From NCBI RefSeq assembly GCF_040954835.1, contig NC_090696.1:59240222-59304221 (forward strand): a DNA stretch of 64,000 nucleotides, given 5' to 3'. Both the position numbers and the translations under genes were made by a program. The notes beneath the pieces were generated by a model. The model was given only the letters and a program-made list of their open reading frames with translations. It made no database searches and was not told the origin of the DNA. Shown piece by piece: positions 49,926 to 63,139 of the stretch. Within the stretch, counting starts at the first letter, position 1, and every line of letters starts with the position of its first letter. Source of the DNA: Lepisosteus oculatus. Taxonomy: Eukaryota; Chordata; Actinopteri; Semionotiformes; Lepisosteidae.

Positions 49926-52900
49926 AGGTGAGTGGACCTTTATCAGTGTGTTCTTTCAATTGATTTTACCTGTACATTATTTGATGGCTCTTCTCTTTTT
50001 TAAATGTAAACAGACTTTTACATCTACGGTTATTTGAGCCAGGCTTACAATGGTAAGTCTTGTTGCAGTCTGAAATTTTGTTTTGTAAATGTAAATTAGA
50101 TGTACTCATTTCACTCAGTGGTAAGAAGTAAAGCCATTCACAAGTACCTGAAGTCTGTGACTTGCTACATGCTGTAGTTGAAATAGTTTCCTTTGGAAAA
50201 GTAATAGAGATGTGGTAGTTTTAAATATGGTCCAGTTCTGGCGATGATATCTAGGATTGTTTTAAGGTTATAATTTTTTTTTCAGTATCATGCTCTTATT
50301 AAGCTTCAGAATAATTTAATTTCTGTTAATCTGTTTTAGTGTTTTATGTTGGTACTGTAATATTGAGGATCCATTTACTTTCTTTCTGTAATCCATCAAG
50401 TGTATATATGTTCACTTTAAAAATTTAATTTCAGAATACCATTATATCTTTAGATCCTTGCTGTAAAGAAATAGACATCAATAATTTAATGCTGGCTATT
50501 TCGACTCCTAGCAGCTTTTTCTAATCCTGAATTCATTATTTTGGTGCAATTAATCTCTCCAATACCAATTGTACACTATATTCTTAACCACTATATTCCT
50601 TGAGTACAATGATGTATAATATTAATAAAGGCCTTCAGTTTAAATACATTTGTAACATAACTTTTTCTGCTTTACATTATGAGGGATTTGAATTGTCAAG
50701 GATATTTTGTTTCTAAGATGGCAAATTCTGTCAACTCTAGATAGATAATGCTTTGATATGTACTTGTGAAGTCCCAATAGAGACCTAATAAGATTTAAGC
50801 AGACATAACCTGTAACAGATGCCAAAACCTAAATCAAGTGCCATGTGGTAGACTAATAAAATGACTGGTGACTCACACCTGGTAACACATCTGTCCTCAC
50901 AGTGAACATGAAGTTATGAAGAAGCAGTTTTAAGAAGTTTCAAAAGATACATGGATCAACCAAGCATCTTGAGACTTTTTAAATTACATGAAGCAACTTA
51001 AGCTAATAGAAGTTTTTAATCATTAGACATGCATTATTGCTAGAACACCATTTTCGGACTGTGCTAGGAATTCCTATAAGGTAAAACAGGGACATCTCTA
51101 TAGTAGCCTGGAGGTTATGTTTGAAACAGATCCTACAAAGTTCTTAGTCAAATAGGCAGATGTTGATATACAGTATATCAAAATATTTAAAATATAACTA
51201 CTTTTATTAGTCCAGCTCCTCCTACAGATGATTACATTAATATAGTACCTATTAATATATATTTTTAATGAAATGTCAATGTGTGCTGAATTAAAATATA
51301 ATGTAATATATATTATACTGTATATAGTATGTTTAGAATTAGATGCAATTTTAAAATGCACTAAATACATCTCTACCTCTGTTCCATCTGGGTTAATCAT
51401 AACATTGGTTTGAGTCTAATCTAAATGTGCTTGTTTATATTGATAGTCTTGTCTCTGTGTAACTCAATATGCAGTATACAAGTAGAAAATAATGTATTTA
51501 AAAGAAATTCACACATACCTGTATTTTAAAAATATGTTGGTGTGTATAATAATACAATACTATAATTACATCTGATATTGATATCTTCCTCGATACAAAA
51601 AACACATGTAAAAGTGTTTGCTTAAATATAACTAAAAATAAATTAACCTGACTATTTTCTTAATTTTAAAGTATTTCAAACATTTCTGAGTTTTTACAAA
51701 TAATGTGTTTTTATGCAATCCCTTTTACAGGTCAGCTTCACCATACAGTACAGTATCTACAACTGCATGATACTCAGTGTAAGACTATGGCATATTTTGA
51801 AAGTAACCATATACTGTACTGTACTGTATGTCTCGGTTATGATATCATTTAATACATAATAATGTCTTTCAAACAGATTAAACTGAATTTTCTCAATTTT
51901 ATTATTTTGAAATGTACATAGTGTACAGTTGCTTCAATAAAGCTAGGTTAATCGGATGAAAAAATGTGCTTAATGGACTGGAATATTTAGGGTTAGCCTA
52001 ACTTACAATAATAGGATTTGGTATTATCTGTCCGGAGGTAGGGTGCACCTTTCATTCTCTCTGTCGTTGTCACTTGTGGACTCGGGTCATGAAAGCCAAA
52101 AACCAGGATAAAAACTTTTGATTGTCAAGATATGCCGCTAACACGTTCAAGGAGGAGAATGAAAAGAAAAAAATCCCTTACAACACTGTTACATGCGAAT
52201 GGCAAACTCACAAGGCACAACTTGCACCATTTTTGGTAAAAAATTATTTTAGTGCAGCCTCATGTGGTCAGCAAATCAACTTCTTGGAAACTACTGTACA
52301 TGACCACATTATAGTAACAGCGATAATCATTTGTATCCATTTACCCAAACAACAGCAGAAAGGCCATTTGTCCCATCAAGCCCATCTTGATGTATTTCTC
52401 TATTGTTTCATAACCAGTACTGGTTATACTGGGAACAAATATCACAAAAATGCCTTGAAACCAAAAAATGGACAATTTATAGTAGCCAACCAAACTTAAC
52501 CTACATGTCGTCATGTGGTACATGCAGTATATGTATTTGTGACCCAACAGTAACAGTAACAGAATTCTAATCCTAATCCTTACACAAGAGACGACTCTGC
52601 TCTCATGCATTGTTATGAACATTAACCTGCTGTGTCTCTTAGTCACAGGATTATGAATTTTATTATGACATTCTATGTGGCCTCTGTTAAGGTGTTTGGA
52701 TTTTTCCTACTGCCTTAAACCTAGCCCACAGAAACCTGGAGTTCTGTAATACAGAGAGGCAGTGCAATGTGGGACGATGCATGTAGTAATGATGCAATGC
52801 TGCTGTGCCACCCCTATAGTATCCACGTTTTCTCATCCAGAACTTAGTTTACCAGTTGTTAATCAAATGCAAGTCTGGTTCCCTGCTAATTCTTTGTGCT

Positions 52901-53227
52901 TTGCATCATTACCAGTTTAACAATTAATTATATGCTAAGGGGCAGACTGATAAATATAGAATACACTGTCAAATCAGGGGAACTCTTGTACAGAATGTGT
53001 CTTTTCCTAAAATGTTTTATTAAAGAGACACTCTTGCCACATTTAAGTTGTTTTTTACTTAACAAAGTTCAGAGCATAGGAAATTAAGCAAATAACACAA
53101 AGTAAATTAATTTAACATATTCACAAGATACACTAGTCCCGGTTTTAATGCTATGCAGAGGAAAGCTTAATCTGATATGTGGTAGCCATTTATATATAGT
53201 AGAAACTAAAGAAATATATTTCCAGGA
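49926..53227. other. Intergenic DNA, nothing recognised
   Basis: AT-rich. Contains a TACTGTACTGTACTGTA run at 51812-51830 and a possible degenerate repeat near 52340-52410 (ggccatttgtcccatcaagc). No gene. Confidence 0.4.
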
Positions 53228-53244
53228 GAAATGTTTGATATTTG

Positions 53245-53698
53245 GCCAGCAGCTAAGCAAGGTCGAGTCTGGTCAGTACCTGGATGGGAGCCCACCTGGG
53301 AAGCTATGGTTGCTGCTGGAAGCGGTGTTAGTGGGACCAGCGGGGGGTGCCCACCCTTTGTGGGTCCTAATGCCCCAGTATAGTGGCGGGGACACTAAAC
53401 TGTAGTGGGCGCCGTCTTTCTGATGAGATAATAAACCGAGGTCCTGACTCAGTGGTCATTAAAGAGCCCTGGGCATTTCTCGATAAGAATAGGGAGTTAT
53501 CCTGGTGTCCGGGCCAAATTCCCCCCCTTGGCCTTTACTATGGCCTCCAAATGGTCCCCATGTATGATTGGCTTGCACTTGCCCTGTGATGGACTGGCGC
53601 CCTGTCCAGGGTGTACGCTGCCTTGCACTCTTTGCTTGCCGGGTAGGCTCTCGCTTCCCATGACACCGTATGGTATAAAGTGGTTTGGCAAATGACAT
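53245..53698 (+). repeat. 5S-rRNA-derived SINE with family B-type 3' end
   Basis: The head agctaagcaaggtcgagtct, ggtcagtacctggatgggag is 5S-derived, and the body (ggttgctgctggaagcggtg; gggtcctaatgccccagtat; aaaccgaggtcctgactcag) matches the copy at 39791. After ttggcttgcacttgccc the 3' end is instead tgatggactggcgccctgtc, cagggtgtacgctgccttgc, as in family B SINEs. A perfect 17-bp duplication (gaaatgtttgatatttg) flanks it at 53228-53244 and 53699-53715, so the whole chimera moved as one unit. Confidence 0.9.
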
Positions 53699-53715
53699 GA
53701 AATGTTTGATATTTG

Positions 53716-56700
53716 AGGAGATTTTGCCTCCTGCAAGCAATTCATCATGAGGTGATGCCTTGATTTGAGAATTATCTCTATCATGACTCCCTTATGGGTC
53801 TTGATGTGGCTCAGAAATCAAATCTAGAGCACAGACACACACGTGCAGGAATTGCAAATGTTTTTACACAGGTGGGTTGTCCTCTGGATGAAGTTCCTTT
53901 CACTTTCTTTCCTATACACTTGATTCTTGACTTTGAGAATGGGGACTTTTCTTCTAAAGTGAGCCTGGAATGTCATTGAGGTGATTTGATTTGTCCCACA
54001 CAGATCATGATGTCCACATTTTTTTAAAGCATACATTTATCCCTCATGTAATTATTTTTTTACCACAGTGGGTCTGACTGACTGATCTGGGAGTAGAATA
54101 AATTGAATCAGGTATCTGCATACTATACTATGTCCAGTCCAGTGAAAGTGGTACATAAGGACCATTGCCTCGATTTTGGGTTCATTGGCTTTAATGAACA
54201 GGTGTTAGCTCAGTAGTCTTCCCACTTAATGCAGAGGACCTTCCATGAGCATCAGTGTTGGTGTTTCTCAAGGAGGTTAGTGACATGTTATCTACAAGAG
54301 GTTTGCAATAATGGCTGCATTGGGTCATCTGAATTTCCTGAAGTATGCTGATGGAGTGCCTAGGTTTTCTAGATATGAAATGAGGGTCCAAAACCCTTGG
54401 TAGGCTTCTGCAAAATTAGAATGTACTGAAGATTTCCATTTATTTATTGTTATTGTTCATAGTCTTCTTCATGGCCCACCACTCTAATTTGATGGTAAGG
54501 GGGGCAGAGAGTGAATTTCTTTTAGGCTGGTGGAAGATGGTTTTGGTTATGGCCTTTATAGAACATAATTAATTAATTACACAGTCTTAAAGTGCTTCTT
54601 CAATCTGGTTTTAATGACTATATTAAAAAATATTTTTTATTAATTATTTAAGTGGTCCTTATATTCTGAACAAAGTACTTTATGTTGTATTTATTGTGAA
54701 GAATTTGTCTTGTGATTACCTGTTATTAAAGTCTCAGATCTTTCTCCAAGATTCTGGCTTGAGCAATTGGTATTTTTTCTTGTTTTGTTGGCATGATATG
54801 TCACCCTTCTATATGTAGCAAGCTTTCCTTGTGTGGTCAGGCAGACATTGAATCTCAACACCATTCTCATCAGACCAGTCTTGGTTGTGATGGGTGACAA
54901 TGCATTCAGTACTACGGGGTTTACTGTATGTTTTTTAATTCTTTTTAATGTGATCAGTGTTTTTTGGGCATGACAGAAATCTTTTCTTGGATATTATTCC
55001 TAAGATGTTTGTGAAGCAAAGTAATTGTTATTGATTTCTCTCACATTGAGTTGGCTGCTTGATAAGTTGTGGTGCAAGTCAGATATTAATGGCAAAACTA
55101 TCAAGGTGAAGGCCCATCCTGCAACTGGTGAGTCCCTACATAGCCCTTACAATTCAGACTTCCTTTTGATCACAGGCTCTCACAATAACTGAATCAAGAA
55201 GGTGCCAGTGCTTTGTCTAAGGATGTTTCCAGATATTTCTCTGAAGAAGGTGCTTTGGAGTGCTGTGATGTTGTACTGTAATTGACCTTCCCTGCTCCTT
55301 CTTGTTGGTCCCAGAAATCAGAATCATACTGTGCTTAACTCTTTAAGGACGATTGTATCGTCCTTTGGGGTGTTGGTCGGGACAAGGTCATTTTCATGAG
55401 CTAGATCTTACTCTTAATGGCATGAAATACTCCTTCAGCATGACTCAGGGATCGATGCGACCTTCACCTGAACTGAGATGACAAAAAAAAGTGTTTAGGC
55501 TTTATTCACACTTATTCACACTTACTATTATCTAAGGAACACCTAGCTCTTTCTGAATTTGAACTAAAGTTCTTCAGATGCTCTCTTACACACAACTGGG
55601 CAGCTAAGCTGCTTAATTGCCATCAAAAATACACTTCTTTAGCAAAGCACCTGTAATGGCTACATGGACACACAGTTTTCACTGTATTCAGCATAACTGC
55701 ACTACTTGTATATATTGCATACACCATGGACACATAGCAGCTCTACTCATATTGAGTTTTATTCAATTTCTATGACATCTATTATTATGTAACCTTATTT
55801 TCATAACCTCAATTTTGTGATTTTTGTGTTTTTGTGAATATTGTGATTTTTGTGGCAAGACATTTCATTGCCAGCAACTATTGCTGCACGCTGTATTGGT
55901 GTGCATTTGATAAACTTTGATTTTATTTTATTTGATTTAATTTTATTTTGATTTGATCTGTCTTTGAGACTTTTTTCAAAAAGAACACTCAACAAACACA
56001 TCCATCGATTTGTCAATCAGTTCAATTGCTTGCTCCTTTTTCACTCCATGCCGTGTATGCTTTAGTGTAAGCATAAGTGCAGTCTAAGTTTAAGCTTCCT
56101 GGTTTAAAATGTCTGCTGACCAATTCTTTTCCATCAGTTCATCAGGTGACTGTGGTTGGAAGTTGATTTCATATTGCCTTCTGGGGAATGTGGGTTAAAC
56201 CAAGAATACCTTCTTGTCTGAACCTGTCGCGCTTTTACAATAGCATGGCTAAAACCATTGCGACCGAGTGTCTTTCCTTGGTAGTTTTTCCTTTTCAGAA
56301 GAATGTGGATCCTCAATCCTCTTTTGTCTCATTTTGCTCAGGACAGCAATGTTGTTGTTGTGTCTTGGGAGTTTCGTAGTGATGATAGTAATTGTTCTTT
56401 CTTTTCTTCTCATAATTCGGGAAATATTCAGGGCACTTTTCCGAATTTTGTTAGTACTCTAGATTTGCTTTTAAAATGACTGTTGTGCTTTGTAGTAACA
56501 CATAATATATTGCTCTATTCACTCAAATTACAAATGCGCAGCTCCTACCACCTCTCAAGAAAGACTGCAGCTTACTCATTTCGATCTTAATTCAAATTTA
56601 TATGAATAATAATAATTTTATTTTATACAGCACTGTTTATGTCAAGACAGCTGAAAGCACTTTGCCATTAAACAAATTAAGAAATAAAACTAATAAATAC

Positions 56701-57103
56701 AATGACAGAAAAATGAATACTTTTTCTAGGTTTTCTTTCATAGTTGCTTTACAAAATGTTTGAGTATTTCTTTTTCACTTGGAGGTTGTGTGGTAAAGGT
56801 AAAATAAGGCTGTTGGGTCACATAGTATGGTACTTTGGGAAGGATGTGAGGACTTTCAATGGGCATTAGTGTTAAACAACAACAATAACAATAAAAAATG
56901 AAAAACTGTACAGCCTATTAGAATTTTATTTAAAAATATTTTGTGATCTATAATAACACATTTTTATAAAGCCTTCCTTTTCATACTCCCTTGTATTCCA
57001 GTTCAAAGAGAGTAGTAGAGTGGAAAAAACTGTAACAGAGGCCATGCATATAATTTTTCTGTTTCACCACATTGAGACGAATGTATATTACTGGAAAATT
57101 ATA
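53716..57103. other. Intergenic DNA, unassigned
   Basis: At 53780-55480 the sequence is less AT-rich, with short broken ORFs on the - strand; it may be an old transposon, but no domain was recognised. The remainder is AT-rich with low-complexity TTTTAT/TTTGTG runs at 55795-55960. Confidence 0.3.
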
Positions 57104-57166
57104 AATAATGGTAATATTTTACTGAAGTATAAAAATGTATGAATAATAGTAATATTTTACTGAAGT
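57104..57166. repeat. Short tandem duplication, 38-bp period
   Basis: A 25-base block at 57104-57128 (aataatggtaatattttact...) recurs at 57142-57166 with one mismatch. Confidence 0.85.
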
Positions 57167-57685
57167 GTGAATAAGGAAAAATCTTTTCAGAGCCTAACCT
57201 GACAAAGATAAAACATTTGTTTGTACATAGACTTGCCATATTAAGGCAAGCAGTTGTGAGTCATAATAATACATGTATAAAACAGTACCGAATTAATCAG
57301 GAATTATTAAAAAGCCTTAACTGCTCTATTAAAGTTAATTCTTAGATCCTTCTTGATCTATTGTGGTATAATGTGCACGACAGAGGGTTTGATGCACATA
57401 CTGTACCTCATACCTCAGATTTGGAAGTGCTGTGGAAATAAACTGATTCTTTGCTTTTAGTGGTAAAGGTTTTAATAAGGTGAAGGTTTTGACCTTCTTA
57501 AATGTGCTCATACATTCCATAGAAATGTGATAAGGTAATTTGAAATGCAAACAAGAATTATTCAAGAACATTTGTGAAACTAAACTGTGTTTAAAAATAT
57601 TCTCAATAATTCAAGAGCTCTGAGTTTCTAACACCTTTGTATGCTATATCTTCACTTCCAAAGGAAGCCTGACAAAGACACGTCA

Positions 57686-60600
57686 ATGGCGTCTGTAATT
57701 GACACTCATCGCACCCATATAGTGCCCCCACGGATAGTTCTGCAGGATATGGATGAAGATGTGGAGAGGATGGAGAGTGGAGAGTCAAAGTAAGGAGAAA
57801 TCATTTTAACAATGTGTCCTATTTCGTTCAATATCATTTGATCATTTTCATTTGATCATCTATCCTAATGAATAAATAATGATAGGAGGTCGGCATTAAT
57901 GTTGTATCTTTTCTGTTTGTGTTTGGGTTTATTAAGACTCAGTGTACCTATGTCCTGGATTTAGTTTGAGATGAAAAGTCAAGCACATGAGAAAAATACT
58001 AGACTGATTTCTCCTCAGAATTGGAGTGTTCTAAAATATATTTTAATATAATACATACTGTATATAGGAAATTATACATACATGAATAGATGTTATATAT
58101 TCAATTTGTTATGTGTGCCTATGAATTGAAAAGTAATTGACAAACAGGAAATAGCATGTTGTATTAAGAGGCACAATCACTAACTGACAAGATCTATTGT
58201 TAGCAGTGGATCTGTTTTACTGTGAGACTCAAAGCAGTTGTCCCAAGCTATTTCCAACCCAACTTCCATTAACATCATGCAAGTTCTTTCTTGTACATTA
58301 TCAATTAATTACCCCCATGTCAAAATGTGTTGTCAAGGCCTTGACCAATAGTATAATTAACTAACACACCTGGCAAAAACAATTCTGTTAGGTCCTTTGG
58401 TGGGTTGACTCGTACTGCGGTCTCTCTGTACATTGGCTTTTCCCAAGAAAATTACGAAAGAAAAACTAAACCAGACACAGGAGACAAAACAATCACGAAA
58501 GAGCCTTTTAAAAAAATAGAAAGATTTTGATAGATTTATAAGCACCAAATGAAGGTGAGCTTTGGGACATAAGAAAAAAATAAACTCCATCACTAGCAGA
58601 GTGTAGATGAACAGTGAGAATCAGCTGAGTGAAGATGACATTGAGGAGAATTAAGCAGATAAGATATTGATTAGGTATATAATAGCACAGCATGTAGAGA
58701 CTTGAACATAAACAGAAGGGTTTTAAAATTAATTTAAAACCTGACAGGAAGCCAATGCAAACACTACAAGACAGGAGTGAAGTTATCACTTGCACACTAC
58801 CTTTACAGGATTCTAGCTACAAAATTCTGAACAAAATGTAACTTTTTTCAAGTACTTTTAGAGATTTCTGCAAATAGGCCTTTAAATAATCAATTCTGGA
58901 AAACACAACTTATTACCATTTTTCCTTTACTGTCACAGACAACATAGGATGCAGAGTGGTACAATTGTTGTAAGAAAAGTCATTTCTAAAATCCACTCTT
59001 TACATCAACATTTTCTTAATTTGGAATGAAATATGTATCTGTGGTTGTATATTTTTTTATACATGCATCTATGCATTATCATTGTTTTACAGGGACGAAT
59101 CTCCATCTGGTCCACAGGCACTCTTTAATGTCAACAACAGCAACAACAATGAAGAGTAAGGATGGAATTCTTCTTTTCAAAGAGATTATATTCACATGAA
59201 AAATACTATAACTGTGTCTGTAGTGAGGAGGATGCTTCTGAAAATTGCCTTCTCTGGATTGTGAATGTCACATGGCACACTTAAAAATAGTTTAGTCTTA
59301 TTTCTGGCCTGCAACTTAACTTATCATTTTATTCATTGAGCATCAGCATGAGTTTTGAAATTATAACAAATTATTCTGATGATGACTGTAACAGAATATA
59401 GAGAATTTCAACTTTGTTCAAACAATTTAAAGATGTATTGAACATATTTTAATTCAAAGTATATGGCAACAGCTTTAGCACCTTCTAGCCTGACTTTATC
59501 AGACCTCAGGAGTCAAACAAGACTTGACCTGGTCAGTATCTGTGTGGAGTGGGACAGGTGGCTGTTATACTGTTAATAGTATTAGTGGATATAGTGGTGG
59601 CTCTCTTTCCTCTGCACTTGAATTTCTTGCACTGTGCAGCAGTTGGTGCCATCTGTCATATGAGATATTAAATACTTTTAATCAAAATTTGAATGTTGAA
59701 ATGTTGAATGTTGAAACACTTTTAGTGGCGAAATACATTAAATTGTCAGGAAAGAACAAACAAAAATATTGTGTAAGTATTCACCCCCTTTGTTATGACA
59801 AAATAAATTAGATCAATTGAAAAGCATTTTGATGTATTAAATAATGGTCAATGTTGTTTCGCAATAAATATACCAGTCCCTGTAAGGTCCTTCAGTCAGG
59901 TATTGAATGAAGACCAAGCAGCTTTCAGAAGAACTTAAGACAAAACTTGTAGAAGGGCACAGATCAGGAGAAGGATATAAACATTTCAAAGACTCTCAAT
60001 GTCACATTCACAGAGTAAATAAAGATGTTCAAAGAGTGTATTCCATCACCCAGACACTGCTTAGATCAAGCTGTCACTCCAAACTGAACAGCTGGCTATG
60101 AAGGCAATTAGAGATTCCACTGTGAGGCCAGTATCACCTGAGAACTACAGAATTCAATGTTTGAAAAAGTAAAAAATGTTCATTAGTAAACAATGTCCCT
60201 TCACTCCACAAAGCTATCCTAAATGGTAAAGTGGAAAGCCTATCTCCATATCTACTGTATGTGACACTTTGGGATAGAATGGGATTTTAATAAAAACACT
60301 AACTTTTAAATTAAGCATTAGCACCTTTTTAAATCTGAATATGATACAATGCTGATTTAGCTATTGAAATCATGTATTAGATCTAATGTGTAGTAGCTTA
60401 CATTAAAAAATTGGTAACATTGATTGGCTGTTCATTATGTCTGATCATTGTCAGCAATATTTGATCAATTTGCCAATTTTTATGGGTGTGCAGCAATATC
60501 CATCTTGGGGTAAGGTAACACATTCATTTGTTTCAGTTTAAGGGAAATTTTAAAATATTATTCTTTCTCAAAGTACCCAGAGGGTGTTACAGTTACTTGG

Positions 60601-62705
60601 CTTCAAATTGTTAACTGTGTTGTTTATTTCTTTCTTAGGGAGGACAAGAAGAAAAAGAAAAAAGAGAAAAAGGAGAAAAAAGCGTAAGAAATATCTGGAA
60701 AAAATGTTTGTTCTGATGGAGTTGTTATTGTTAGCTTTTTAATTATTTCCCTGGAATGATTTGCCCTTCTCATGGATTATTCCACAGCAAAAAAGAAAAG
60801 AAGGAAAAGAAAGAAAAGAAGAAGGACAAAGAAAAGGCGAAAGAAGAGAAAGAAAAAGCAGAAAAGGAAAAAGAAAAGGAGAAAGACAAGGAAAAGGAGA
60901 AAAAGGAACAGTAAGTGTTGCTCTTGGAGTAGTTATGTTTGTGAGTTTTTTAAAGGAAATCATTGACAAAAAACGTCTGTTCAGTGGATGATAAAAAATG
61001 CATGTAGCATTTAATTGCCTTGCATTAAAAACAGCAGGTTCAACAATAACTGGAGTTGTTGGCATTTTCCAGCAGTTACTGTATATCTGTAGAATGCATT
61101 ACACTGTTTATAAGCAACAACCCTTCTCATCAGCTACTGCTCATGGCTGGTGACTAATTTATTTTAATGTCTGTGGAACTTGTCTAGGAGCAGCGGCATA
61201 TGTCATATCAAGTCATATCTTTGATTACAATATTTATTTACATTAAAATGTTGATTAAAAAAAAATTATATTCACTTTGCAGACCAAAGAAGGAACTTTA
61301 TATCATTGACCCAGCGGGAAACATGTACTACAACTGGCTGTTTGTCATCACGATGCCTGTTATGTATAACTGGACCATGATCATTGCAAGGTAACGGAAA
61401 ATGTAATGGTGAAATGGTACTTTTTTCCATTTGGGAATGCACTCTTGAAATGTGTTGCTGCTTAGAGACATCAGCAGAATTCTTAGTGTACTCCTAGTTT
61501 GGGATGTCTTGTCATTTAGAGAGCATTGTTTCAGGGTTCAATAGAGAATCAGTGTTCTCTAAATGGCAAGAGTTGTGATTTACCGGCCAGGTGGCACATG
61601 CGGCAAAGTCAGTGTTGCCACTAGTAAGAACCAGACTCCAGGTAATGTGATCTTAGAGCAGGCTGGAGCCCCACTCGTGCCTCCCTGTTTGGAGTGGGTT
61701 TGAACCCACCTGGGTCCAGTCTAGTCTGATTCTGTATAAATGGCTGACCCTGCACTCTGACCCCAAGCTTCTCTCTCCCAGCTTGTGTGTCTCATGGAGA
61801 GCAAGCTGGGATATGTGAAATGAAAAATTCCTAATGCAAGAAATTGGCTAATGAAGTGATCTTATCTGACTTGTATACCTTATCTTAAATGACTTAATTT
61901 AGCACAGCATCTTAGCTACCCCTTTTTGTGACCTTCACAGCCTGGAACAGGTACAGTGTATTTGGTAAAGACAGAGACCCATTACAAACATTGTTTTGTA
62001 TTTGGAGGGCTTTGCAGTTCTATAAAATGTACAATGTAATAGTAACACACAGGTCTAGCCTTCTGAAAACTGGAATGCATCTTACTGTTCTAGGCCTCAC
62101 TAATACAAAAAAAGGAGTTCAATAAACTAGAAGACAAGTCACTGACCTATCGGACCCTGTTCAGAAGTCTGGGGTCCTGGAGCAGTGGGAAAGAGTCTAC
62201 AACTTAGTAGACCAAAAATTGTGAATCAAAGAGGCAATTCCAATTCTGATAAAAGATTTGACCTTTTTATTCTTCAGAGCCCCTGTCAGCACATTTAAGT
62301 GCTGCAATATATATTTTTTTACATTTAATCAATCTGTACACTGTCAGTTCACATAGATAGGGCCTAATTTCCAAATGTGATTTGTTTTCCCAGAGACCCT
62401 GTGTATATTCAAGGTTACATCAATGTTTTCACTACATTCGGATCTACAAAGGATATAAAAATATATTTATTTTTTATAAGCTATAGGCTGCTGCACAACC
62501 CCATAAAATAATATTGCACAGGTTGCCAATTGCTTGTTATATTGTTTTATTTACATAGTGTACTACTCAAAGGTGATGGCTTTTTATTTTTAAAACAGAG
62601 CCTGTTTTGAAGAGCTCCAACATGACTACCTGATCACGTGGTTCATTGTAGACTATGTGTCAGACTTGATATACCTAGCCGACATGTTATTCAGGACACG
62701 GACAG
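57686..62705 (+). CDS. cnga1: CNGA1 rod cGMP-gated channel alpha subunit, N-terminal part (3' end outside window)
   Basis: Pore-forming subunit of the rod photoreceptor cation channel. Coding exons: 57686-57789, 59093-59155, 60639-60683, 60788-60910, 61283-61390, 62599-62705. All have GT-AG junctions and join in phase to 183 residues plus one base. Features in order: an N-terminal block with [32 protein letters not shown], matching the family [10 protein letters not shown] motif; a Lys/Glu-rich stretch of about 55 residues spread over three exons; then [19 protein letters not shown] and [11 protein letters not shown] (pre-S1/S1) and [20 protein letters not shown] with [15 protein letters not shown] (S2). 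S3-S6, pore and cyclic-nucleotide domain lie to the right. The ATG at 57686 is the first in this exon; the frame is open back to the acceptor at 57664, so a further upstream start is possible. CNGA1 rather than CNGA2/3 is supported by the Lys-rich linker and linkage to nipal1 and txk. Confidence 0.92.
58560..58910 (+). repeat. Degenerate dispersed repeat in cnga1 intron 1
   Basis: Contains cctgacaggaagccaatgca, aagacaggagtgaagttatc, aggattctagctacaaaatt and ctgaacaaaatgtaactttt, a word order I recognise from a common fish interspersed repeat whose class I cannot name. Confidence 0.45.
59485..59670 (+). repeat. Heavily decayed 5S-derived SINE copy
   Basis: Follows the order of the SINE at 39791 with many changes: gacctggtcagtatctgtgt, ggctgttatactgttaatag / tattagtgg, then ttggtgccatctgtcatatg and agatatta where the intact copy has gtgccgtccttcggatgagacataaa. 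In cnga1 intron 2. Confidence 0.5.
59760..60175 (+). mobile_element. Fossil Tc1-like transposon fragment
   Basis: Begins with a terminal-repeat-like tgtaagtattcaccccctttg. From 59907 it encodes [27 protein letters not shown], the N-terminal helix-turn-helix start of a Tc1 transposase, then runs into frameshifts and stops with no catalytic domain. It belongs to a different, much older Tc1 family than the 1630-bp element (which starts MKTKEHTRQVRNTVVEKF). Confidence 0.6.
61585..61867 (+). repeat. Composite SINE with family A tail
   Basis: From 61731 to 61867 it matches family A (tataaatggctgaccctgca, ccccaagcttctctctccca, gctgggatatgtgaaatgaa, cctaatgcaagaaatt, tgatcttatctga). The head at 61585-61730 (ggccaggtggcacatgcggc ... 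gggtttgaacccacctgggt) is unlike the other family A heads. In cnga1 intron 5. Confidence 0.65.
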
Positions 62706-63139
62706 GTAAGAGAATCATACTTATTCTTGAAATGGTTTTCAGTGGGTTTTGAATAAAGTTTCAGTATATTCAGTATTGAATAAAGTTTCCACAGAACAGA
62801 CTGGACTACTAGTGCATTATTCACCCATCTTTTTCTGCAAACCAACACTCCAGGACTCCACCAAAACACCAATTTAACCAACACAATTTAACACCAATTT
62901 GAGAAATTATAGAATTATTTCTCATTGCACCTTTCATTAAAAATATCCCAAGGCACTACAAAGAATGCAAAAAAGTTATAAGTATATAAGTATAAGTAGG
63001 CAATAAGTATCCTTTTGCTCTTCGATCATCATTTAGTGTTGCTCAGTTGCTTGCACACATTCTTGTTTATCAGTGGTCTTTACCTGGTTTTGCTCTTATC
63101 TGACTTACAGGCAGCATTTTATCTCTGTTGGTCCTCCTA

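Noticed and set aside
52122-52499. 125-codon + strand ORF
   Set aside because: It lacks an ATG start and has no recognisable domain. Part of it overlaps a repeat-like ggccatttgtcccatcaag stretch.
60739-61065. 108-codon - strand ORF rich in Phe/Leu/Ser
   Set aside because: It is the antisense of the cnga1 Lys/Glu-rich exon.
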